Below are positions 39,982 through 50,058 of a stretch of DNA of 60,366 nucleotides, piece by piece (within the stretch, counting starts at the first letter, position 1; each line of letters begins with the position of its first letter). This DNA is from Clostridia bacterium (lineage in GTDB: Bacteria; Bacillota; Clostridia; TANB77; UBA1234): positions 1-60,366 of the forward strand of contig JAFTQC010000052.1 of the NCBI GenBank assembly GCA_017462965.1. The letters are read 5' to 3'. The notes below the pieces were generated by a model. That model ran no database searches. It was not told where the DNA came from and saw nothing but the letters and a program-made list of their open reading frames with translations. A program made the translations under genes and the position numbers.

Positions 39982-40040
39982 ATCAAGAGGGACGCCCCTT
40001 TTTGTGAAAATTTTTCACAAAAAGGGGCGTCCCTCTTGAT
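39982..40040. repeat. Perfect long palindrome, GGGACG family
   Basis: ATCAAGAGGGACGCCCCTTT… and its exact complement form 27-bp arms around a five-base centre. A partial copy (CCGTCCCTCTTGAT) follows at 40060-40073. Closely matches the palindrome at 60298-60366. Confidence 0.8.
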
Positions 40041-40083
40041 GACCTCTTGCTGAAAAAAACCGTCCCTCTTGATAAGAAAAATA

Positions 40084-40124
40084 TTTACATTTTTGCCATA
40101 AAATGATATAATTAGCGCGCTAAT
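40084..40124 (+). promoter_or_regulatory. Promoter of the SLH surface protein with 14-bp palindromic operator
   Basis: TTTACA (40084-40089), 17 bases, TATAAT (40107-40112). The perfect palindrome ATTAGCGCGCTAAT (40111-40124) overlaps the end of the -10 and the start site, suggesting direct repression. Confidence 0.75.
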
Positions 40125-40148
40125 TAATAAATTAAGGAGTGATGCATT

Positions 40149-43100
40149 TTGAAAAGGCAAAATAAGCTTAAATTATCGGTATTGGCAATAACAATAGTTA
40201 TGATGATAATATGTTTTGCAATGCCAGTTAATGCCAGCAAAGTGTTCTCGGATTTATACCCAGATCATTGGTGTTACAACAAGATAATCGATTTTGAAGA
40301 AAAAGGTTATGTATGTGGTTATGAAGACGGAACTTTTAGAGCTGATCAAACTATAACTAGAGCAGAATATGCAAAAATTGTTAATAATTTCGTTGAACAT
40401 GAAATGCCTAAAACTTGGACAGATTCTGTAGATGAAAAAAATAATACATCTTTTAAAGACGTTAGTGTGGATGATTGGTTTTATCCTTATGTAAAGGATG
40501 CTGCGCTAAGAGGATTTATGGAGGGGGATCAAGGAGATAATACCTTTAGACCACATGATTCAATTACAAGACAAGAAGCTACGGTTATTCTTGCTAGAGT
40601 ACTAGATATAGATGAAGAACCACATCCTGCAGATCATGAAGATGGACTTGCTCAATATCCTGATGGTGATGAGGTTGAAGATTGGGCTAGAGTTGCTATT
40701 CACAGTTACTCAGTTTATAACTTCATAAATGGATATGAAGATGGCTTCTTGAGAATTTTACAAGATGTTACAAGAGCAGAAACTGTAGAGTTATTACATA
40801 TTTTGGAACAAAATATTATAAGGCCTGATGATAATAATGATAAACCTAAGCCAAAGCCAGATCCTGATCCAAAACCAGGTGGATCGCACGGTGTAACAGC
40901 TCCAGCTATAACAGTATATGAAATGTCTGGAGATGGACGAAATGAAGAGATGGTAGTTGCTAGTGGTTGGGTTAATTATGATACAGCTTATGAAGATGTT
41001 TCAGCAAATAAATTAGGTGCTTTAGTAGAAATTACATGCTCAGCATCAAACTCAACTATTACTTATACATTAGATAATTGGGCAACAAGAAGTCAATATA
41101 CAGATAAGTTTGTATTAACTGATGGTATTTATACTATAAAAGCTTATGCTAGTAAAACAAATTATGCAGATAGTGATGTAGTTGCCGGTACAGCTAAAGT
41201 TGATACAGTTGCTCCAGAAGTTACAGGAGTGCAAGTTGGAAAAGAAGTTACATTGACAGTTACTGACAGTTTAAGTGGTGTTAGTGGAGAATCTTTAAAA
41301 TATGCTTGGTTCACATCTGGTGATAATGGAGATTATGTTAGAGAAACTCTTTGGAATACATTTATAAATGGCGAAACTGTAGTTGCTCCAGATTATCCAG
41401 GAGTATACTACCTTGGCGTAATGGGAAGCGATGTTGCTGAAAATAAGATTGGAACAGGTTTCTCTGCAAATGAGCCAAATGTAAATAATGATGATAATGT
41501 TGATTATCCAGGAACTCAAGGTAAAGATGATGACGAAAAGACTAATGAGCCTTTTGTAATCGTTACTGAAATTGAAAATGATGATCCAACTGGTGGAGAT
41601 CCAACATCAAGTGGAGATAAAGAAACAATAATTGAAATTGTTGTTAATTCTATGGTAACAGTTGTTCATGATTTTGATGATAATAGATCAGATCTTGATC
41701 CAAGTGGAGATATAACAACTTATCTTGAAGCAAAGCCAGGTGAAGAATTTACAGTTGATGCTTTGAATTCTGGTGATGCAGCATACGCTTTTGTAAAAAA
41801 TTATAAAGTTGTAGAAGCTCCAAAGACAATTAATGTAAGCAGAAATTCTGGAGATAACAATGCTACAATTGAATATAAAAGAATAAAAGTAACTGTTGAA
41901 TTTAATAAAAATGCAGATGATGCTATTGGAACAACGGACCCTATGGTAGATATTCCAGCTGGTACATCTGAAAATCTTCCAGCTAATGGATTTACAAGAG
42001 TAGGATATGAATTTGCAGGATGGTCTGGAGATAATGGAAAAATATATGATAATGAAGAAGAATTTACAGCTGATTCAGCAGATGAAGAAGTTACATTATA
42101 TGCTAAATGGAATGTTTTAAGTTATACAGTAACATTGATTTCTGGCGATAATGTAAGTGAAGTTACAGGTGCTGGAGAATATGAATATGGTTCAGAGGTT
42201 GCAATTAATGCAGTTATAGATTCAAGACTTGGATACTCATATGCATTTGTATGGAGTGGTGATTCTGAGGGTGTAACAGGTTTTAATAAAACATCTGCAA
42301 ATACAGAATTCACAATGCCAGCTAGAGATTTATTATTTGAAGCAATTGCTACTGAGAGTGTAAATACAGATACACAATATAAAGTAAAACACTGGAAAGA
42401 AAAAATTGAAGGTGGATATCCAGAGAGAGCAGCTGCTACTGATAATCTTTCTGGTACAACTGGTGAGATAGCTACATTCACACCTAGAACATATACTGGT
42501 TTTGAATATAGTGGAGATTTGACTACTCCAACTGATAAAACAATATTAGGTGATGGAAGCTTAGTAATTAATTTATTTTACACAAGAAATTCATACGATT
42601 TAGAAATTGCTGCTGGTAGCAACATCGATAGTGTTGAATTAAACGGAGATGCAAGTGTATTAGAAGGTACTTTTAAATACGGTGAAGAAATTGATATTAA
42701 TGCAATAGTTAAAGAACCTGATGGCGCTGACTATGTATTTGCTGGATGGTATGATTCAGATTCTACAATATTTACTGATTCTGGAGATACAACAATCGAA
42801 ATGCCAGCAGAGAATATAACATTAACAGCTAAAGCAAACAAGATTGATGTAACTTTATCAGAGATTACGATAGTTGATTTTACTGGAAGTGGAGAAAATG
42901 GTAAGACTGCACCAGAACCAGGAGATGAAGTAACATATAAATTTACAGTTACAAATACATCAGATATTGATGATGTAGAAATAGACCTTTTATTAGCGGT
43001 AAACAAAAGCGGAGATATAGATAATCCATCTGTTTCAGTTGATTTTGAAAATGTAAATAGTAAAGAAATAACATTTACAGCTAAGATTGATCCTAATTTC

Positions 43101-44522
43101 CCAGTTAATGAAAACTTTGGAGTTACAGTTACAGCAAAATCTGATTCTGAAACAGCTAACGGAACAACATTAGCTACTAAAACTAACAATGAAAAGACAG
43201 AAAAATTATCTGGAATTAACTTTAAACAAAAAACAAATAAAAATATTGTTATGTTGATTGACTTATCTGGAAGCATGGGATTTTGTACAACTTGTCCAGA
43301 GTGTGACGTAAATTCATATTATGGATATGCATTAATGTCTGGTGACGTTAATGATGGCACATATACTGGAGGATATGATTTAAAAGACAAAGATACAGGA
43401 AAAAAACATAGCTTTGACGAAACTATTGATTATTTATACTCAAGTGGAGAATTGATTATTGATTACAATAGAGCTGTTAAGGTTCCTTGGAGAAAACATT
43501 CAAAAACACTTACAAATTCTGGAGATACTTGTGGCGCTCCAGCAAGAATTGACGTTTTGATTGATGCTTTAACTTCAGACAATGGCTTTATTGATACAAT
43601 TTCTAGAGGTGCTATAATTAACTCAGGTGAACAAGTTACTATTACATTAGTTTCGTTTAGTGGATATAGCGAGAATAATAATAATGTTGCTGGTGAAGAA
43701 ATGGCTACTGTAATTGGTACTTTTGATATTGGTGAAGATAACTCAACTTTGAAAAAAGAAGTCGAAAAAATGAAGTTTGACATTCATCATGGAACATATA
43801 TTAATACTGGTCTTAATGAAGTATTAAAATTGGTTGATTCAGAAGCTGATAAAGAAAATGAATATGCGAATAATAGAAATAAATTATTATCAGATTCTAA
43901 TGTAGAAAATTACTTTATTTTCTTTGGTGATGGTATTGCTAGTGATTATGAAGATAATACTACTGCAACAAATTATGTTAGCGAAAGAAATAAAATTCTT
44001 GAAAAATTAATTACTGGAAGTTCAGCTTATTTTGATTATTCTTATGCGATTGGTTTTGGCGTAGACTTTACAGAAGGTTCTGATGGTGATAAATTATTAG
44101 ATAGTTTGTTAAAGGATGGCGAAGGATCTATAAAAGCTACAGATGCAGACTCTATAGTAGAAGCATTTGCAAATATTGCTAGAAAGATTTCTGCTACAGC
44201 TCAAACAGAAAATGGTATATTAACAATAGATGGTGAGTCTTTTGATGATGCTGTATACTATGACAGAGTATTTGATATTATAGTAATGAACGGTAGTGAT
44301 GAACTATTTGTTATTGAAGAAACAACAGCTCATGAAGTTGATGTTAATTGGGATAGTGACAAAGATGGAAATAATGATACTGTTACTCACGTTACATTCA
44401 ATTACACTTCAGGAACATCACCTAAATTAAAATCTATAGACATAGATTTAAGTGGAACAGCATTTTCTAACAAGAAACAATTAAATATCGCATTAGATTA
44501 CGAGAAGCCTAGTAATGACTAA
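40149..44522 (+). CDS. Large SLH-anchored surface protein with vWA domain
   Basis: 1457 residues, TTG start behind AAGGAGTGATGCATT. Signal peptide 1-30; three S-layer homology repeats (about residues 31-85, 98-150, 175-220; each with the ITRAE/ITRQE/VTRAE-type block); Pro/Asp-rich linker; Ig-like and InlB-type B repeats (FAGWSGDNGKIYDNEEEF; VFAGWYDSDS); and from about residue 1030 a vWA domain with MIDAS DLSGSMG. It is bound to the cell wall through SLH and probably acts as an adhesin. SGD/SGDN tripeptides recur through the linker regions. Confidence 0.9.
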   Translation: MKRQNKLKLSVLAITIVMMIICFAMPVNASKVFSDLYPDHWCYNKIIDFEEKGYVCGYEDGTFRADQTITRAEYAKIVNNFVEHEMPKTWTDSVDEKNNTSFKDVSVDDWFYPYVKDAALRGFMEGDQGDNTFRPHDSITRQEATVILARVLDIDEEPHPADHEDGLAQYPDGDEVEDWARVAIHSYSVYNFINGYEDGFLRILQDVTRAETVELLHILEQNIIRPDDNNDKPKPKPDPDPKPGGSHGVTAPAITVYEMSGDGRNEEMVVASGWVNYDTAYEDVSANKLGALVEITCSASNSTITYTLDNWATRSQYTDKFVLTDGIYTIKAYASKTNYADSDVVAGTAKVDTVAPEVTGVQVGKEVTLTVTDSLSGVSGESLKYAWFTSGDNGDYVRETLWNTFINGETVVAPDYPGVYYLGVMGSDVAENKIGTGFSANEPNVNNDDNVDYPGTQGKDDDEKTNEPFVIVTEIENDDPTGGDPTSSGDKETIIEIVVNSMVTVVHDFDDNRSDLDPSGDITTYLEAKPGEEFTVDALNSGDAAYAFVKNYKVVEAPKTINVSRNSGDNNATIEYKRIKVTVEFNKNADDAIGTTDPMVDIPAGTSENLPANGFTRVGYEFAGWSGDNGKIYDNEEEFTADSADEEVTLYAKWNVLSYTVTLISGDNVSEVTGAGEYEYGSEVAINAVIDSRLGYSYAFVWSGDSEGVTGFNKTSANTEFTMPARDLLFEAIATESVNTDTQYKVKHWKEKIEGGYPERAAATDNLSGTTGEIATFTPRTYTGFEYSGDLTTPTDKTILGDGSLVINLFYTRNSYDLEIAAGSNIDSVELNGDASVLEGTFKYGEEIDINAIVKEPDGADYVFAGWYDSDSTIFTDSGDTTIEMPAENITLTAKANKIDVTLSEITIVDFTGSGENGKTAPEPGDEVTYKFTVTNTSDIDDVEIDLLLAVNKSGDIDNPSVSVDFENVNSKEITFTAKIDPNFPVNENFGVTVTAKSDSETANGTTLATKTNNEKTEKLSGINFKQKTNKNIVMLIDLSGSMGFCTTCPECDVNSYYGYALMSGDVNDGTYTGGYDLKDKDTGKKHSFDETIDYLYSSGELIIDYNRAVKVPWRKHSKTLTNSGDTCGAPARIDVLIDALTSDNGFIDTISRGAIINSGEQVTITLVSFSGYSENNNNVAGEEMATVIGTFDIGEDNSTLKKEVEKMKFDIHHGTYINTGLNEVLKLVDSEADKENEYANNRNKLLSDSNVENYFIFFGDGIASDYEDNTTATNYVSERNKILEKLITGSSAYFDYSYAIGFGVDFTEGSDGDKLLDSLLKDGEGSIKATDADSIVEAFANIARKISATAQTENGILTIDGESFDDAVYYDRVFDIIVMNGSDELFVIEETTAHEVDVNWDSDKDGNNDTVTHVTFNYTSGTSPKLKSIDIDLSGTAFSNKKQLNIALDYEKPSND

Positions 44523-44537
44523 TAAAAATCAATAAAT

Positions 44538-44578
44538 AAAAAAGATGAAAGTAGAACAATCTGCTTTCATCTTTTTTT
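44538..44578. terminator. Bidirectional intrinsic terminator
   Basis: AAAAAAGATGAAAG with CTTTCATCTTTTTT; A run before and T run after. Confidence 0.8.
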
Positions 44579-44659
44579 AAATCTAGACTTTTAATGGACG
44601 TCCCCGAGTCTAATGTGATATCATGAAAAATAAGTAAAGATTTTTAAGGAGGAAGATTT

Positions 44660-45217
44660 ATGAGAAAGAATTTTGGTGCGAGACCATATTTATATCCACA
44701 ACCAGTATTAATTGTTGCTGCATATGGTGAAGATGGAATTCCTAATGCAATGAATGCGGCATGGGGGGGAATAATAGAAAGTGATAAAATAGCAATGTGT
44801 TTAGGACATAGACATAAAACAGTAAAGAATATTCTAGAAAAAGGTGCATTTACTGTTAGTATGGGAACTGTTTCTACTGTTGTTTCTTGTGACTATGTTG
44901 GAATTGTGTCTGGAAATGATGAACCAAACAAATTAGAAAAATCAGGTTTTACAGTTACTAAAAGTGAATTTGTAGATGCGCCTGTAATTAACGAATTACC
45001 AATGTGTCTTGAATGTAAACTTGTAAGTTATAACGAGGAAAATAGTCAATTAATTGGTGAAATAATAAACGTTAATGCCGATGAAGGTATTCTTACAGAT
45101 GGAGTAATTGATAGTCAAAAACTTCAGGCGATTTCTTATGATCCAGTAAATCATTATTATTTAAAAATCGGCGAAGCAGCTGGCCACGCGTTTGAAGAGG
45201 GGCAAAAAATAAAATAA
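44660..45217 (+). CDS. Flavin reductase-like (FMN-binding split barrel) protein
   Basis: 185 residues: YLYPQPVLIVAAYGEDGIPNAMNAAWGG is the usual N-terminal strand-turn, followed by HKTVKNILEKGAFTVS and SGNDEPNKLEKSGFT. These proteins bind FMN and reduce flavin or related substrates in the cytoplasm. ATG behind AAGGAGGAAGATTT. It faces spoVAD across a convergent terminator. Confidence 0.8.
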   Translation: MRKNFGARPYLYPQPVLIVAAYGEDGIPNAMNAAWGGIIESDKIAMCLGHRHKTVKNILEKGAFTVSMGTVSTVVSCDYVGIVSGNDEPNKLEKSGFTVTKSEFVDAPVINELPMCLECKLVSYNEENSQLIGEIINVNADEGILTDGVIDSQKLQAISYDPVNHYYLKIGEAAGHAFEEGQKIK

Positions 45218-45225
45218 CAATTTAA

Positions 45226-45252
45226 AAAGGCGAAGCATAAAGCTTCGCCTTT
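45226..45252. terminator. Convergent terminator
   Basis: AAAGGCGAAGC (45226-45236) with GCTTCGCCTTT (45242-45252) between genes that face each other. Confidence 0.75.
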
Positions 45253-45255
45253 ATC

Positions 45256-46266
45256 TTATACCTCAATACTCACCGCATGTGCAATTCCTAGTATACTTTC
45301 ATTTTGCTGGGCTGTAGTTGGGCTCATCAAAGCGCCAGTTGCGCAAAGCAAAACTTTTCTAAATGTTTTTTCTTGTAGTTGGTTAAAAATATAGCCACAA
45401 AATGTAGTTGCAACGCATCCACAACCACTTCCACCAGAATGGACGTCCTGAGTTTCTCTGTCGAAAATTAAACATCCACAATCATTATAATTGCTTTTTA
45501 AATCAAATCCTCTAGACATCATCAATTCCAGTGTTATTTGTTTTCCAATAAATCCGAGATCGCCAGTCAAAATCAAATCATAGTAATCAGGTGTACGACC
45601 TGTGTCAATAAAGTGTTGATATAAAGTGTCAACTGCGGCAGGGGCCATAGCGGCGCCCATGTTGTTAGCATCTTTAATTCCCATGTCGATGATTTTCCCA
45701 ATTGTAGCATGAGTTATTTTTGGACCAGTTCCACTAGATTTTAAAAGAGCAGTACCACTGCCAGTTACAGTCCACTGACTAGATGGAGGTCTTTGATTTC
45801 CAAGCTCCAAAGGAAATCTGAATTGCTTTTCTGCACTACAAAAATGACTAGAAGTAGATGCAACGATATTGTCAGCCATACCGCCATCAATTGTCATAGC
45901 GCCAAGTGCCATTCCTTCAACAAAAGTTGAGCATGCACCAAATAGTCCAAGGTATGGAATGTTTCTTTCTCTAATTCCAAATGAAGAAGAAACACATTGA
46001 TTTAACAAATCTCCAGAAAATAAAAAGTCTATATCATCATTACTTACTTTTTCGTTTCCTAAGCAACCTCCAATACATTCTTTAACAATTTTAGCTTCTG
46101 TTTTTTCCCAAGTTTTTTCGCCCCAAAACTCATCTTCTAAAATTAAATTAAAATATTTTGCTAGAGGACCTTCACCTTCTTTTGGACCAACTATACTGTA
46201 AGTAGAAGAGATAATAGGTGGATTGCTAAAAGCAACAGTCTGTTTACCTAATTTTTTTTGAGCCAT
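45256..46266 (-). CDS. spoVAD: Stage V sporulation protein AD
   Basis: 336 residues of thiolase-like fold, the usual length for SpoVAD. GLFGACSTFVEGMALGAM and SSHFCSAEKQFRFPLELGNQRPPSSQWTVTG are the family's characteristic blocks. It is part of the SpoVA channel that moves dipicolinic acid into the developing spore and out at germination. ATG behind GGAGGAAATGTT. It follows spoVAC by 14 bases; spoVAE is not seen here. Confidence 0.92.
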   Translation of the reverse strand: MAQKKLGKQTVAFSNPPIISSTYSIVGPKEGEGPLAKYFNLILEDEFWGEKTWEKTEAKIVKECIGGCLGNEKVSNDDIDFLFSGDLLNQCVSSSFGIRERNIPYLGLFGACSTFVEGMALGAMTIDGGMADNIVASTSSHFCSAEKQFRFPLELGNQRPPSSQWTVTGSGTALLKSSGTGPKITHATIGKIIDMGIKDANNMGAAMAPAAVDTLYQHFIDTGRTPDYYDLILTGDLGFIGKQITLELMMSRGFDLKSNYNDCGCLIFDRETQDVHSGGSGCGCVATTFCGYIFNQLQEKTFRKVLLCATGALMSPTTAQQNESILGIAHAVSIEV

Positions 46267-46280
46267 AACATTTCCTCCTT

Positions 46281-46733
46281 TTAATTACTTGCCGTAAATA
46301 AAAAATAAATAAGTCCAACAAGCATTGAAGTTGCCGTACCATAAACAAGCACAGGACCGGCAATTTGAAATAATTTAGCACCGACGCCAAGAATTAAACC
46401 TTCACTTTTAAATTCAATAGCAGGCGATGCAATAGAATTAGCAAAACCTGTAATAGGCACAATAGAACCAGCACCAGCAAATTTACCGATTTTGCTATAA
46501 ATATTAAGAGCAGTTAATAAAATGCCGATAAAGATTAGTGTAATACTTGTGGCAGAAGCTGCATCAGTTTGAGCAAGCCCTCTAGCTTCCCAAAAATCCA
46601 TAATAAACTGTCCACCTAAGCAGATAAGTCCTCCAACAATAAAAGCTTTTAAAATATTAAAAGCAGTTCGCGAATTAGGCGTAATTTTATCTACATAATC
46701 TTGATAATCTTTTTTAGTTTCAATCCTTTCCAT
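46281..46733 (-). CDS. spoVAC: Stage V sporulation protein AC
   Basis: 150 residues with four or five membrane helices and the family block GAGSIVPITGFANSIASPAIEFKSEG. Start placed at the ATG behind AAAGGATGGTTTT, dropping 26 unrelated residues of the longest frame. SpoVAC is the membrane core of the dipicolinate channel and acts with SpoVAD. Confidence 0.9.
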   Translation of the reverse strand: MERIETKKDYQDYVDKITPNSRTAFNILKAFIVGGLICLGGQFIMDFWEARGLAQTDAASATSITLIFIGILLTALNIYSKIGKFAGAGSIVPITGFANSIASPAIEFKSEGLILGVGAKLFQIAGPVLVYGTATSMLVGLIYFLFTASN

Positions 46734-46952
46734 AAAACCATCCTTTCTTTTTAGCAAGGGGCGTCCCTCTTGTGAAAACTCAAAACTAATTTCTAAAATT
46801 ATCCTTACCAAAAAAAGAAAAAATATTCTATGATTTATTGAAACAAAAATGTAAAAATCATTGTCGAATTAGATGATAATATGATATTATTTTATCTGAG
46901 ATAGTAGGTTCTAATTGAAGAAAGAAAAATACCAAAGAAGGAATGTGAATAA

Positions 46953-49481
46953 ATGAAAAAATATATATTATTTTCTGTACTGACGATATTGTTTTGCTTA
47001 ACATCAATTGTTTCGTATGCAGCTGATGATGAGAGTGTGAGTGCAATTATAAATAGAGAAATAAGCATCGTTTATAATAACGAATTAAAAGCGTTTTCAG
47101 ATGTTAAGGGTACTAAAGTGGATCCAATTTCATACAATTATACTACGTATTTGCCAATAAGAGCTATTTCGGCTTTGTTTAATACTCCTGTTGAGTGGGA
47201 TGGTGAAAACAATAAGGTTTTGATAGGTAAAGGTGATATTGTTACTTCGACTGTTAAGACTGTTGATTCTTTTGAAAAAGGGAAAAATGAAGAAGTTAAT
47301 TTAACTCTTAGTAAATCATTAGTTGTAGAATATCAGGATAAAGCGCAAACTTTTAAAGATGCAAATGAAGTTATAGTTTATCCGCTTTCATATGAAGGAA
47401 CAACATATCTTCCTGTTAGAGCTATTTCAAATATGTATGGTGCATCTGTTGATTGGAACGAAGAAAATCAAAGGATAACGTTGGCGTTAGAAAACAAAGT
47501 TGCAAAGATTACAGATGTAATAATCAAGGTTGTAGATGATACTTTGTGTACTGAAATAAAAACAGACGGACCGATAAAAGATTATACCGAATACTTGATG
47601 GCTGAAGGAGTTGTTACTGCAGAGCCATACTTAAACATGAGAGCAAATTCAAACACAAGTGCTGAAATAATTGAAACAATACCAAAGGACACAACGGTTT
47701 CAGTAAAAGAAGTTATAAATGCTGGCAGGAACAGCGTTTGGTACAAAGTGACATACGGTGAGAAAACGGGATATGTTTCATCAGACTATGTTAAAGTTGG
47801 AACAGCAAAGCTATTTATAGATTTAGAAAATTCACGTTTTGCTACTAGTACGGCTTCGAAAGATATTAATTATGATAATATAAAAATGATAAGATTTGGA
47901 GACCAAGGCAAAAATGTAAATAGAATAGTACTAGATTTAAATAATGTTACTGAATATTCAGTATTTCAAAGTGATGATAAGTTAACAACTTACATGGCTT
48001 TAGCTAAAAATTTTGAAATAAAGACAGATGAAGAATTGAAAGATTATGTATTGGTTGCATCAATAGGTAATCAAATATTCTTACCTGAAATAGATAAAGA
48101 TACGAATCTAGATTCAGATAAGGAACCAACTTTAACACCAGAAATACCAAGTGGAGAAGTTGTTGGCGAACCTAGTGGTGATGAAGTAATAGAAGAAAAT
48201 TCGGGCGACAATGTTACTTCAGGGGATTTAGTTGAAGATACAAAAAAAGATGATGAATTAACTGATGAACAAAAAGAAAAAATGGCTAAAATTACAGCGA
48301 TTCTTTATTCATCAAGTACAGATAAAACAAAAATAAATATTTCGGGAAATTACGATTATGAAAAATTTATGCTTGATAATCCAACGAGACTTGTAATAGA
48401 CATAAAAAATAGTTTGTTAGAGGTGGATGGACCAAAAGAAATAACACCAAAGAATAAGAACATTGAGGAAATTAGATTTTCACAAAATGAGAAAGATAAA
48501 GTAAGAGTTGTATTTCAACTTGTAAACGTTGCAGACTATGAAATTACAGAAAAGTCAAAAGGTTTAGAGATTGAAATTGCAGAGCCAAAATATAGAAATG
48601 TTGAGTATATAGCTTATGATGATTATGCAGAGTTAATTTTGAAAAATGTTAAGAAAAGAGTTTTTGATACTTCTGAAACGAGTAAGACAAATAAACTTAC
48701 GATTACATATAGCTCGTCGAAATTTGATAGTGGAAAATCTACTTTAGAAATAGATGATGATTTTGTTGAGAAAATAGATATAAGAACAAATAAAATAACA
48801 ATTACAGGAACAGGAAAGATGAAATATTCTTCGTTAGAACAAGACGGTTCAGATGTTGTTATTACGATTTCAAAAGATAACAAGAAAAACGATAAAGGAA
48901 ATAAAGATGGAAATTTTGTTGTTCTTGTAGATGCTGGCCATGGTGGATCTGATCCTGGTGCGTGCAATGGAAAACATTATGAAAAAGTATATAATTTAGC
49001 AATTGCTTTAAAATTACAAGAGTTACTTGAAGATACTGAAGGAATAACAGTATATATGTCTAGAGATGATGATACATATTTAGATAGAGAAGATAGAGTG
49101 AATTTTGCAAATTCACATGATGAAGCTGATTTGTTTGTTTCTGTGCATAACAATTCGATTGCTAATAAAAATTATTCGGGAACAATGGTGCTATACTACA
49201 ATAAAGAATGTGAAGCAGATTTTGGTATAACTAGTAAAGAAGTTGCTGAGTTAGTGCTTGATGAATTAATTGATGCATTAGGAACAAAAAATCTTGGAGT
49301 AGTTAGTAGACCGGATTTAGGTGTATTGTATGATACGGCATTACCTTCAATTCTATGTGAAGTAGCTTTCATGTCGAATGATGAGGAAGTGGAAAGAATT
49401 AAGACAGAAAAATTCCAAGATGCTGCTGCGATGGCAATATATGAGGGAATACTTGCTGCAAAAGAGCAAATGGGAAAATAA
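46953..49481 (+). CDS. N-acetylmuramoyl-L-alanine amidase with AMIN, SH3b and copper-amine-oxidase-like domains
   Basis: 842 residues. Signal peptide 1-24; two copper-amine-oxidase N-type domains (about 35-90 and 110-180; VDPISYNYTTYLPIRAISALF); SH3b (about 212-278, LNMRANSNTSAEIIETIPKD); AMIN modules (about 300-365 and 450-545); Amidase_3 from about 650 with zinc ligands in VDAGHGGSDPG, the Glu in HYEKVYNLA and SVHNNS. It cleaves the glycan-peptide bond of peptidoglycan outside the cell; neighbours (DivIVA-like, spoIIP) suggest division or sporulation. Confidence 0.9.
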   Translation: MKKYILFSVLTILFCLTSIVSYAADDESVSAIINREISIVYNNELKAFSDVKGTKVDPISYNYTTYLPIRAISALFNTPVEWDGENNKVLIGKGDIVTSTVKTVDSFEKGKNEEVNLTLSKSLVVEYQDKAQTFKDANEVIVYPLSYEGTTYLPVRAISNMYGASVDWNEENQRITLALENKVAKITDVIIKVVDDTLCTEIKTDGPIKDYTEYLMAEGVVTAEPYLNMRANSNTSAEIIETIPKDTTVSVKEVINAGRNSVWYKVTYGEKTGYVSSDYVKVGTAKLFIDLENSRFATSTASKDINYDNIKMIRFGDQGKNVNRIVLDLNNVTEYSVFQSDDKLTTYMALAKNFEIKTDEELKDYVLVASIGNQIFLPEIDKDTNLDSDKEPTLTPEIPSGEVVGEPSGDEVIEENSGDNVTSGDLVEDTKKDDELTDEQKEKMAKITAILYSSSTDKTKINISGNYDYEKFMLDNPTRLVIDIKNSLLEVDGPKEITPKNKNIEEIRFSQNEKDKVRVVFQLVNVADYEITEKSKGLEIEIAEPKYRNVEYIAYDDYAELILKNVKKRVFDTSETSKTNKLTITYSSSKFDSGKSTLEIDDDFVEKIDIRTNKITITGTGKMKYSSLEQDGSDVVITISKDNKKNDKGNKDGNFVVLVDAGHGGSDPGACNGKHYEKVYNLAIALKLQELLEDTEGITVYMSRDDDTYLDREDRVNFANSHDEADLFVSVHNNSIANKNYSGTMVLYYNKECEADFGITSKEVAELVLDELIDALGTKNLGVVSRPDLGVLYDTALPSILCEVAFMSNDEEVERIKTEKFQDAAAMAIYEGILAAKEQMGK

Positions 49482-49523
49482 AACACAAGTGATATGACAT
49501 AAATAAAGAAAGGAATGATAAAA

Positions 49524-49943
49524 ATGGAAGACAATATTTCAAAAGGGCTTTTCGGATTAAACCGAAAGGATGTAGAAAACTACATTGCAGATTTAAAAAA
49601 GGATTATGAAGATGAGCTTAGAAAACAAAATCAAGAGTTACTTGCAATGAAATCAGAGAATGCAAAATTAAACGAAAGATTAAATCAATTATTAAGTAGC
49701 CAAAGAGAACTTGATGATGCAAAAAGAAATATTTCTGACGTTTTGTTTAAAGCAGAACAACAAGCTAAACAAATTGTAGAAGATGCAAAAGCAAAGGCAA
49801 TAGAGGAACGACAAGAGATTGATACATTAATTGAATCTGAAAAAGAAAAACTAATAGATGCAAAGATAGAACTTGCAATGCTTAAGGACAAAGCAAAAGA
49901 TTTGATAACAAAATTTACAGATGATATTACAAATTTGCAATAA
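49524..49943 (+). CDS. DivIVA-domain protein
   Basis: 139 residues. N-terminal KGLFGLNRKDVENYIADLKKDYE fits the DivIVA membrane-binding head, followed by a coiled coil through residue 130. Such proteins mark curved membrane at poles and septa. Start taken at the ATG after AAAGGAATGATAAAA. Confidence 0.75.
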   Translation: MEDNISKGLFGLNRKDVENYIADLKKDYEDELRKQNQELLAMKSENAKLNERLNQLLSSQRELDDAKRNISDVLFKAEQQAKQIVEDAKAKAIEERQEIDTLIESEKEKLIDAKIELAMLKDKAKDLITKFTDDITNLQ

Positions 49944-49950
49944 TTTATGA

Positions 49951-50011
49951 ACTTTGGACGTTTTTTCGGGACAAAAGCCCCGTCCCCTTGTCCCGAAAAA
50001 TCGTCCAAAGT
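49951..50011. repeat. Nested GGGACG-type palindrome
   Basis: ACTTTGGACG / CGTCCAAAGT encloses TTTTTCGGGACAA / TTGTCCCGAAAAA with CCCCGTCCCC in the loop. It separates the DivIVA-like gene from spoIIP. Confidence 0.7.
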
Positions 50012-50058
50012 GCATAAATTTATAAATCGCCGAATATACATGTATTGGGTGATTTAAT

